Source: Verrucomicrobiota bacterium (GTDB lineage: Bacteria; Verrucomicrobiota; Verrucomicrobiia; Limisphaerales; J093). From it: 9,511 bases of DNA. Position 1 is the stretch's first letter. The number at the start of each line of letters is the position of its first letter. The notes under the pieces were generated by a model. It did not search any database. It was not told the origin of the DNA and saw only the letters and a program-made list of their open reading frames with translations. The stretch covers positions 1 to 9,511 of the forward strand of contig RFJD01000168.1 of assembly GCA_003695015.1 (NCBI GenBank), read 5' to 3'. This document shows positions 1 to 5,309 of this stretch, piece by piece. The position numbers were made by a program, and so were the translations under genes.

Positions 1-813
1 ACCTACGCGCCGGTGGTGTTCGAGGTGTTCGGGTTTCAGGTGACCAACTCGATGCTGGCGACGTGGTTGGTGGCCGCCTTGTTGATCGTGGTGTCCCAGT
101 TGGCCACCCGCAACGTCCAGCTCGTCCCGCGCGGGTTGCAGAACTTCTGGGAGTGGCTGGTCGAGCTTCTGTACGATTTCCTCACCGAGGTGATGGGGCG
201 GGAGCTGGGGCGAAAGACATTTTGGTTTTTTGCCACGATTCTGATCTTCATTCTCTCGGCCAACTATTTCGGCCTGCTGCCGGGAGTGGGGTCGATCGGC
301 TGGGGGGTGCCGGGGCCGGATGGGAAGCTGCACCACATCAGCGAACCCCTGCTGCGGGGGGCCAATGCGGACCTGAACATGACGTTCGGGATGGCGTTGG
401 TCTTTTTCGCCTGCTGGTTCGTATGGGCGCTGCAGGCCAACGGCCCGGGGGGATTCTTGCATCACATCTTCGGGGTCAAGGGCGAGAGCTCTGGCTTCAT
501 GAAAGTGTTGTTGGTGGCGATTTTCGCCTTTGCCGGCCTGTTGGAGGTGGTGTCGATCCTGTTCCGGCCCGTCTCCCTGAGCTTCCGTCTGTATGGCAAC
601 ATTTTCGCCGGGGAGAACATGCTCGAGACGATGGCCCTGATGAGCCCTTGGTTCGGCTGGCTGTTCGCCGTGCCGTTCTACTTCCTGGAGCTGCTGGTGG
701 GCTTGGTCCAAGCCTTGGTATTCATGCTGCTGACGGCGGTTTTCGTGCTGACCATCTGCCAGCACGACGAGGAATCGCATCACCCGGCATCGGCGGAAGC
801 GGAGCACGGCTGA
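1..813 (+). CDS. atpB: F1Fo ATP synthase subunit a (5' partial)
   Basis: Subunit a is the membrane stator of the Fo motor and provides the two half-channels that lead ions to and from the c-ring. The frame is open from base 1, so the true start lies upstream; the GTG at 13 is internal to a normal a-subunit N-terminal region. About 270 residues are visible, with several hydrophobic helices. The signature segment SLSFRLYGNIFAGE carries the essential arginine (codon at 586-588, equivalent to E. coli aArg210) and the downstream Glu of AGEN. The last helix has the conserved GLVQALVF stretch, and the tail is His/Glu-rich and polar. The segment ADLNMTFGMALVFF before the core helices fits a-subunits of the Verrucomicrobia/Bacteroidetes type, by recollection. 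It is the first visible gene of the atp operon and is followed by atpE after 95 bp. Confidence 0.95.
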   Translation, partial: TYAPVVFEVFGFQVTNSMLATWLVAALLIVVSQLATRNVQLVPRGLQNFWEWLVELLYDFLTEVMGRELGRKTFWFFATILIFILSANYFGLLPGVGSIGWGVPGPDGKLHHISEPLLRGANADLNMTFGMALVFFACWFVWALQANGPGGFLHHIFGVKGESSGFMKVLLVAIFAFAGLLEVVSILFRPVSLSFRLYGNIFAGENMLETMALMSPWFGWLFAVPFYFLELLVGLVQALVFMLLTAVFVLTICQHDEESHHPASAEAEHG

Positions 814-892
814 GCGGATGAGACTTTCGTCCGGCTGACCATGGCCAGACCGTGGGGCCGGCGAGTGGAACCGAAGACAGACAACACGTAAT

Positions 893-897
893 AAGGA
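893..897 (+). promoter_or_regulatory. Ribosome binding site of atpE
   Basis: AAGGA lies 11 bases before the ATG at 909. It supports that start for the c subunit over the upstream in-frame GTG at 852, which would add residues that do not look like a c-subunit N-terminus. Most other genes of this operon have only weak or no Shine-Dalgarno sequence. A better site here would fit the need for many c copies per enzyme, but that is inference. Confidence 0.5.
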
Positions 898-908
898 AAC
901 CAGAGAAC

Positions 909-1124
909 ATGCTGTCCATGTTTGCAGAGATGAGTGGCAACCTGCACATCGCCGCGGCCTGTCTGGGCGCGGCTTTGGGCATCGGGATCATCGGCATGAA
1001 AGCCTCGGAGGCGGTGGGCCGCAATCCGGGCGCCTCGACCAAGATTCTGATCCAAGCCCTGCTGAGCACCGCCTTCGCCGAAGGCATCGTCTTCTTCGCG
1101 ATCTTCCTGGCGGGCGGCCAGTAA
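909..1124 (+). CDS. atpE: F1Fo ATP synthase subunit c (proteolipid)
   Basis: The c subunit forms the rotating ring in the membrane. The 71-residue product is a two-helix hairpin. Helix 1 is glycine-rich (GAALGIGIIG, residues 20-29), the polar loop is GRNPGAS (37-43), and helix 2 carries the ion-binding carboxylate Glu58 in AFAEGI. Aligned by eye to the sodium-type c subunit of Ilyobacter, the sodium-ligand Gln of helix 1 corresponds to Ile25, and the Ser/Thr after the acidic residue is Gly59. This argues for proton coupling. The start at ATG 909 is chosen for its AAGGA site and N-terminal fit; ATG 918 is a possible alternative. The length is typical, if slightly short, for the family. The next gene, atpF, follows after 76 bp, which hold a strong but displaced Shine-Dalgarno sequence. 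Confidence 0.95.
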   Translation: MLSMFAEMSGNLHIAAACLGAALGIGIIGMKASEAVGRNPGASTKILIQALLSTAFAEGIVFFAIFLAGGQ

Positions 1125-1128
1125 GTGC

Positions 1129-1138
1129 GGAGAAGGAG
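1129..1138 (+). promoter_or_regulatory. Strong Shine-Dalgarno sequence not directly before a main gene start
   Basis: GGAGAAGGAG, the best match to the anti-Shine-Dalgarno sequence in the operon, lies just after the atpE stop. It is about 62 bases before the likely atpF start at 1201 and 50 before the alternative ATG at 1189, too far to serve either directly. The atpF frame has no start codon near it. The nearest downstream candidate is TTG 1151 in another frame, 12 bases away. Confidence 0.45.
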
Positions 1139-1150
1139 TTTCGGGGCGGG

Positions 1151-1204
1151 TTGAACCGCGCCGAGCCGCGGACGCGTCACCCAATGCGATGGAACCGGGC
1201 ATGA
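1151..1204 (+). CDS. Possible 17-codon leader frame before atpF
   Basis: A short frame starts at TTG 1151, 12 bases after the strong GGAGAAGGAG sequence, and reads MNRAEPRTRHPMRWNRA. It stops at TGA 1202-1204, giving an ATGA overlap with the atpF ATG at 1201, so translation coupling is possible. A second in-frame start, ATG 1184, lies inside it. What is seen is the frame, the Shine-Dalgarno sequence and the overlap; translation is only inferred. A 12-base spacer is long and TTG is a weak start, and a 17-codon frame is easily produced by chance. No known peptide is recognised. Confidence 0.22.
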   Translation: MNRAEPRTRHPMRWNRA

Positions 1205-1752
1205 GCGCAAATCTCCTCTTGGCGGCGGCGGAAGGCGGCCTGGGTCAGATGGTGGGCGAGGTGGCCCATCGGTTCGGGGTCAACGGCCAGCTGCTGATCT
1301 CCCAGATTCTGAGCTTCTGTGTCGTGGCGTTCCTGCTCCACCGGTTCGCCTACCGGCCGGTGCTGCGGGTGCTGGATGAACGGCGCCAGCGCATCCAGGA
1401 AAGCCTCGAGAACGCGGAGAAGATCAAGGCCGAGCTGGCCCGCACCGAGGCCGCCCGCAAGGAGGTTTTGCAAAAGGCCGGCGAGCAGGCCAACCAGATC
1501 ATCGAGGAGGCCCGCACCGCCGCCTCCCGGGTGCTCGAGGAGGAAACCCGCAAGGCCCGGGCGGCCGCGGAAGAGATCCTCGAACGCGCCCGTCAGGCCG
1601 GCGAAACCGAGCTGGCGCGGCTCAAGGCCGAACTCCGCCGCGAGATGGGCCGGTTGGTGGCCGAAACCACGGGCCGGGTGATCGGCCGGGTGCTCACGCC
1701 GGAGGAACACCAGCGGTTGATCCAGGAGGCCGAGCGGGAGTTGACGGCCTGA
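1201..1752 (+). CDS. atpF: F1Fo ATP synthase subunit b
   Basis: Subunit b forms the peripheral stalk that holds F1 against rotation and links subunit a to delta/alpha. The 183-residue product has one N-terminal membrane helix at about residues 31-48 (LLISQILSFCVVAFLL), then the typical basic exit and RPVLRVLDERRQRIQ. A long, highly charged helix of Glu, Arg, Lys and Ala (about 55-160) follows, as expected for the right-handed coiled coil. The end (GRVIGRVLTPEEHQRLI) is where b proteins contact delta. ATG 1201 is chosen over the in-frame ATG 1189 because GGA at 1191-1193 is suitably spaced and because a short upstream frame ends in an ATGA overlap with it. The difference is four residues, and neither start has a good Shine-Dalgarno sequence. 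A single b gene is seen, with no b' paralogue. Confidence 0.92.
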   Translation: MSANLLLAAAEGGLGQMVGEVAHRFGVNGQLLISQILSFCVVAFLLHRFAYRPVLRVLDERRQRIQESLENAEKIKAELARTEAARKEVLQKAGEQANQIIEEARTAASRVLEEETRKARAAAEEILERARQAGETELARLKAELRREMGRLVAETTGRVIGRVLTPEEHQRLIQEAERELTA

Positions 1753-1774
1753 GGCCGGCGCCCGCGCCCCAGCC

Positions 1775-2167
1775 ATGAAGATCACCAAGAAAGCGCGCGC
1801 CGAAGCCAAACGCCTGTTTCGGGCCTGCTTGGTCGAGGGGCGGCTGGACGAGGAACGCGCCCGGCAGGCGGTGGCGGCCTTGGTCGAGCAGCGGCCCCGG
1901 GGTTACCTGCCCATTCTGGCCCACTTCCAGCGGTTGGTGAAACTGGAGGTGACCCGGCGCACCGCCCGGGTGAGCACGGCCGTGCCGTTGGAACCGCCGT
2001 TGCAGACGCGTCTGACCGAGGCGTTGACCCACCGGCACGGGGCGGGGCTGTACCTGCAGTTCGCGGTCGAGCCCGACCTGCTGGGCGGGTTGCGGGTGCA
2101 GGTGGGCAGCACGGTGTACGACGGCAGTGTGCGGGCGCGGCTCGAAGCGTTGAAACAAAGCTTTTGA
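1775..2167 (+). CDS. atpH: F1Fo ATP synthase subunit delta (short form)
   Basis: Delta sits on top of F1 and joins the alpha N-termini to the b stalk. The product is 130 residues, against about 175-180 for most bacterial delta subunits (OSCP family). The conserved C-terminal region is present: AVPLEPPLQTRL, then the family hallmark LLGGLRVQVGSTVYDGSVR and a final helix RLEALKQSF. The missing length is in the N-terminal six-helix domain, which is reduced to roughly 60 residues, starting MKITKKARAEAKRLFR. The frame is intact, and its place between b and alpha is canonical. I recall similarly short delta proteins in Verrucomicrobia, so this is probably a lineage trait and not decay. The start at ATG 1775 has no clear Shine-Dalgarno sequence; the gap to atpA is 27 bp. 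Confidence 0.88.
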   Translation: MKITKKARAEAKRLFRACLVEGRLDEERARQAVAALVEQRPRGYLPILAHFQRLVKLEVTRRTARVSTAVPLEPPLQTRLTEALTHRHGAGLYLQFAVEPDLLGGLRVQVGSTVYDGSVRARLEALKQSF

Positions 2168-2194
2168 TTCCGGAAGACGGAACCACGGACCGGT

Positions 2195-3727
2195 ATGAGC
2201 AATCTATTGCAGGAAATCGAATCCCGGATCGCCGGCGTGAAGGCCGGTGTGACCCGGCAGAACGTGGGCGTGGTGCGCGAGGTGGGCGACGGGGTCGCCA
2301 AGATCGAGGGGCTCGACGACGCCATGCTCAACGAGATGCTCGATTTTGGCGACGGCATCATGGGGTTGGCGTTGAACCTCGAGGAAACCGAGGTCGGCGC
2401 GGTGATCCTGGGCGACTACCTCAAGGTCAAGGAGGGCCAAGAGGTCCGCACCACCGGCCGCCTGCTCGAGGTGCCGGTGGGCAAACAGCTCTTGGGCCGG
2501 GTGGTCGATACCCTGGGCCGTCCCATCGACGGCAAGGGCCCGATCGAGACCGACACGTTTTACCCGGTCGAGAAGATCGCCCCGGGCATCATCAAGCGGA
2601 AATCGGTCAGCCAGCCGGTCCAGACCGGGATCATGGCCATCGACGCGATGATCCCCATCGGCCGCGGCCAGCGTGAGTTGATCATCGGCGATCGCGCCAC
2701 GGGCAAGACGACCCTCGGGATCGACACGATCATCAACAACGCGCGGCTCAACCGCCAGGCCCAGGAAGCCGGCGACAAGGATTACCGGCCGCTGTACTGC
2801 ATCTACGTGGCGGTCGGCCAGAAGCAGTCGAACATCGCACAGGTCATCGACGTGCTGGAACGCCACGGCGCCATGCCGTGGACGATCGTGGTCGTCGCCT
2901 CCGCCTCCGAGTCCGCCGTCAACCAATACCTCGCTCCGTTCGCCGGTTGCGCCATGGGCGAATGGTTCATGGACAACGGCATGGACGCGTTGATCATCTA
3001 CGACGACCTCTCCAAGCAGGCCGTGGCCTACCGGCAGGTGTCGCTGGTGCTCAAGCGGCCCTCCGGCCGTGAAGCCTACCCCGGCGACGTGTTCTACCTG
3101 CACAGCCGGCTGTTGGAGCGTTCGGCCCGGCTGAGCGAGAAATACGGCGGCGGTTCGCTCACCGCCCTGCCGATCATCGAGACGCAGGCCGGTGACGTCT
3201 CGGCCTACATCCCGACCAACGTCATTTCGATCACCGACGGCCAGATCTACCTCGAGACGGACCTGTTCTATCAGGGCGTCCGGCCGGCGATTTCGGTGGG
3301 CCTGTCCGTCTCGCGGGTCGGCTCGGCCGCCCAGATCAAGGCCATGAAACAGGTGGCCGGACGGGTGAAGCTCGAGCTGGCGCAGTACCGCGAGCTGGCG
3401 GCGTTCGCCCAGTTCGGGTCGGATCTGGACAAGAAGACCCAGGAACGGCTCGAGCGCGGCAAGCGCACCGTCGAGGTCTTCAAGCAGCCGCAGTACCAGC
3501 CGATCCCGGTCGAGAACCAGATCGTCATCCTCTGGGCGGTCCAGAACGGCTACATGGACGACGTGCCGGTCGATGGCATCAAGGATTTCCAAAACAAACT
3601 GGTCGAGTACTTCGAGACGCGGAAGGCCGACCTGCTTCAGGCCATCCGCGACAAAAAGGCCCTCGACGAAGAGCTGGAAGGCCGGATCCGCTCGGCGGTC
3701 GAGGAGTTCAAGCAAACCACGCGGTAA
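2195..3727 (+). CDS. atpA: F1 ATP synthase subunit alpha
   Basis: Alpha is the non-catalytic nucleotide-binding subunit of the F1 hexamer. The 510 residues match the usual length of about 500-515. Visible parts are the N-terminal beta-barrel (about 25-95), Walker A GDRATGKT at 165-172, Walker B LIIYDD at 266-271, the DLSKQAVAYRQVSLVLKRP region, and PAISVGLSVSRVGSAAQ at 364-380 with the arginine-finger Arg374. The helical C-terminal domain ends in EEFKQTTR. Two details differ from E. coli: the P-loop Gln is Ala168, and PAIN/PAVN is PAIS. A short insertion between P-loop and the next strand (NRQAQEAGDKDYRPLY) is present, comparable to the longer form seen in some other phyla and in mitochondria. 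The start at ATG 2195 gives the expected N-terminus; only a weak GGA lies upstream. Confidence 0.97.
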   Translation: MSNLLQEIESRIAGVKAGVTRQNVGVVREVGDGVAKIEGLDDAMLNEMLDFGDGIMGLALNLEETEVGAVILGDYLKVKEGQEVRTTGRLLEVPVGKQLLGRVVDTLGRPIDGKGPIETDTFYPVEKIAPGIIKRKSVSQPVQTGIMAIDAMIPIGRGQRELIIGDRATGKTTLGIDTIINNARLNRQAQEAGDKDYRPLYCIYVAVGQKQSNIAQVIDVLERHGAMPWTIVVVASASESAVNQYLAPFAGCAMGEWFMDNGMDALIIYDDLSKQAVAYRQVSLVLKRPSGREAYPGDVFYLHSRLLERSARLSEKYGGGSLTALPIIETQAGDVSAYIPTNVISITDGQIYLETDLFYQGVRPAISVGLSVSRVGSAAQIKAMKQVAGRVKLELAQYRELAAFAQFGSDLDKKTQERLERGKRTVEVFKQPQYQPIPVENQIVILWAVQNGYMDDVPVDGIKDFQNKLVEYFETRKADLLQAIRDKKALDEELEGRIRSAVEEFKQTTR

Positions 3728-3739
3728 GCCGCGCGCCCC

Positions 3740-4612
3740 ATGCCCAGCACCCGCAACATTCGGCGTCGGATCCGGTCGGTGCGCAACACCGCCCAGATCA
3801 CGCGCGCCATGCAGATGGTGGCGGCCTCGAAGATGCGCCGGGCGCAGGAGGCGGCGGTCAACGGGCGCGCCTATGCCGAGCAATCCATCATCCTGCTGGC
3901 CCACGCCGCGCGGAGCCTCGAGGACTTCGAACATCCCCTGCTCGAGGTCCGGCCGACCCGCCGCCGGGCGGTGATCATGATCACCACCGACCGCGGCCTG
4001 TGCGGCGGGCTCAACGCCAACCTGATGCGGGAGGCGACGCGGTTCGACACGGACACGACGCTCTTCTTGGCGGCGGGCCGCAAGGGAGCGCAGTTCCTGG
4101 CGCGCACCAAGCGGCGGCTGGTGGCGGAGTTCACCTACTCGGACCGCCCGACCTTTGCCGAGGCGTTGGCCATGGCCCGCACGGCCCGGCAAATGTTCCT
4201 GGAAGGGGAGGTGGACCGCGTCGAGGTGCTGTACCCGCGGTTCGTCAACACCCTGACCCAAAAACCGGAAGTCCGCCCCCTCCTGCCGATGAAGGCCATG
4301 TGGGAGGAAGCGCTGACCGGCAAAGCGGCGGAGGCAGCGCGGACCGAGGAAGGCGTCCACTACCTGTTCGAGCCCGACGCCAAGGCGGTGATGGCTCACC
4401 TGCTGCAGCGCCTGCTGATCTTCCAAGTCCTGCAGTACCTGCAGGAAACCAAAGCCAGCGAGCACTCGGCGCGGATGGTGGCCATGAAGAACGCCACCGA
4501 AAACGCCGAACAGCTCATCAAGGACCTGACGCTGACCTACAACAAGATCCGTCAGGCCTCGATCACCAGCGAGATTCTCGACATCGCCGTCGCCCAGATG
4601 GCGATCACCTGA
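3740..4612 (+). CDS. atpG: F1 ATP synthase subunit gamma
   Basis: Gamma is the central rotor shaft that turns inside the alpha/beta hexamer. The product is 290 residues, the usual size. The N-terminal helix reads TRNIRRRIRSVRNTAQITRA followed by MQMVAASKMRRAQ, the classic family start. The central Rossmann-like part contains TTDRGLCGGLNAN (82-94). The C-terminal helix, with MKNATENAEQLIKDLTLTYN and RQASITSEILDIA, pairs with the N-terminal helix to form the coiled-coil shaft. No cyanobacterial or plastid regulatory cysteine insertion is apparent. It starts 12 bp after atpA without a visible Shine-Dalgarno sequence, suggesting coupled translation. The following gene is epsilon, not beta, which is the unusual point here. 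Identification is firm. Confidence 0.96.
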   Translation: MPSTRNIRRRIRSVRNTAQITRAMQMVAASKMRRAQEAAVNGRAYAEQSIILLAHAARSLEDFEHPLLEVRPTRRRAVIMITTDRGLCGGLNANLMREATRFDTDTTLFLAAGRKGAQFLARTKRRLVAEFTYSDRPTFAEALAMARTARQMFLEGEVDRVEVLYPRFVNTLTQKPEVRPLLPMKAMWEEALTGKAAEAARTEEGVHYLFEPDAKAVMAHLLQRLLIFQVLQYLQETKASEHSARMVAMKNATENAEQLIKDLTLTYNKIRQASITSEILDIAVAQMAIT

Positions 4613-4624
4613 TCCCCGCGTCCC

Positions 4625-5035
4625 ATGGCCGCCCGCTTCCAACTCGAAATCGTCACCCCGGAGGGCCGCGTTTACCAGCGGGAGGTGGACATGGTGGTCC
4701 TGCCCGCCGCCGACGGTGAACTGGGCATCTACCCCCAGCACGCCCCGCTGATGACCCTGCTCGGGTCGGGCGAGATCATCGCCCGCCGCGGCGCCGAGGA
4801 GGACCGCATCCTGGTGACCGAGGGAACCGCCGAGGTGCGGGCGGACCGGGTGTCGGTCCTGACGGTTTTCGCCACCAACGAGGCGGAAGTGGACGAGGCG
4901 CGCGCCGAGGAGGCGCGGCGCCGGGCCGAAGAACGGCTCAAGGAGAAACTTTCGCCGGAGGAGACCGCGCTGGTACAGGCCTCGCTGGCCCACTCGCTGG
5001 CGCAGATCAAGGTCAAGCGGCGCCGGAAGTCCTGA
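4625..5035 (+). CDS. atpC: F1 ATP synthase subunit epsilon
   Basis: Epsilon binds the foot of gamma, couples it to the c-ring and can inhibit ATP hydrolysis. The product has 136 residues, normal for bacteria. The N-terminal beta-sandwich (about 1-88) has the hallmark stretches FQLEIVTPEGRVYQ, VVLPAADGELGIYPQHAPLM and VTEGTAEVRADRVSVLT. The C-terminal part (about 89-136) is a charged helical hairpin, EARAEEARRRAEERLKEKL then ALVQASLAHSLAQIKV, ending in the basic tail KRRRKS. Both domains are full-length, so an inhibitory C-terminal region is present. It begins 12 bp after the gamma stop, the place normally taken by atpD. It is the last gene of this operon; a hairpin and the SRP RNA gene follow. 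Confidence 0.95.
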   Translation: MAARFQLEIVTPEGRVYQREVDMVVLPAADGELGIYPQHAPLMTLLGSGEIIARRGAEEDRILVTEGTAEVRADRVSVLTVFATNEAEVDEARAEEARRRAEERLKEKLSPEETALVQASLAHSLAQIKVKRRRKS

Positions 5036-5076
5036 GGGTCGGAACGGCCTGACGGCGGCAACCGGCGCCCGGCTCC

Positions 5077-5096
5077 GCCGAAAAGGGGCTTTCGGC
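5077..5096 (+). terminator. Hairpin after atpC, possible weak terminator
   Basis: GCCGAAA (5077-5083) and TTTCGGC (5090-5096) form a perfect 7-bp stem around a 6-base loop, 41 bases after the atpC stop. Only two T residues follow directly, so it is not a classic intrinsic terminator. It may mark the 3' end of the atp mRNA or protect it from exonucleases. The next gene is the independently acting SRP RNA, which fits a transcription boundary here. Confidence 0.4.
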
Positions 5097-5126
5097 TTGC
5101 TGGCCCGCCGAGCCGCAGGCTAAATG
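5097..5126 (+). promoter_or_regulatory. Weak candidate promoter for the SRP RNA
   Basis: TTGCTG (5097-5102) and TAAATG (5121-5126) are separated by 18 bases and lie just upstream of the SRP RNA. TAAAT is the most AT-rich spot of this spacer. Each box matches the sigma-70 consensus at only half of its positions, so this is a location guess supported mainly by the need for a promoter there. Confidence 0.2.
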
Positions 5127-5140
5127 GAGGAGACGGATTT

Positions 5141-5232
5141 GCCAGGGCCCACGGAATGCAGACATGCAAACCCCGCCAGGGCCGGAAGGCAGCAACGGTA
5201 GCATGCTCGGCATCTGCCGTGGTCACCCTGGC
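5141..5232 (+). ncRNA. ffs: Bacterial small signal recognition particle RNA (4.5S type)
   Basis: This RNA pairs with the Ffh protein to target nascent membrane proteins to the translocon. The long hairpin can be read directly. GCCAGGG (5141-5147) pairs with CCCTGGC (5226-5232), CACGG (5150-5154) with CCGTG (5217-5221), ATGC (5156-5159) with GCAT (5210-5213), and CATGC (5163-5167) with GCATG (5201-5205). The tip is domain IV, with GCC (5181-5183) and GGC (5188-5190) around the GGAA tetraloop (5184-5187). Its flanks GCCAGG and AGCAAC form the conserved Ffh-binding internal loop. TTTT at 5233-5236 directly after the closing helix suggests termination. The exact ends could differ by a few bases. 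The length of about 92 nt fits the small type without an Alu domain. It precedes dnaX, an arrangement also known in other bacteria. Confidence 0.93.
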
Positions 5233-5309
5233 TTTTCCGTCCTCCGCCGGCCGCCGGCCGCCACGGCGACGCCGGGTCCGCCCGGCCGCCCAACCAGACG
5301 CTTGCGCTC

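Noticed and set aside
852..908. An upstream GTG start for the c subunit
   Set aside because: The added residues are polar and unlike c-subunit N-termini, whereas ATG 909 has an AAGGA site.
2204..4993. A 929-codon open frame on the - strand opposite atpA, atpG and atpC
   Set aside because: Such long antisense frames arise from strong third-position GC bias in the real genes. The translation is His/Gly/Asp/Arg-rich without domains, and the + strand genes are unmistakable.
5241..5262. GC-rich inverted repeat (GCCGGCCGCCGGC) after the SRP RNA as a terminator
   Set aside because: The stem is short, made only of G and C, and no T-run follows. Such runs are common in this GC-rich sequence, and the TTTT directly after the SRP helix is the better candidate.
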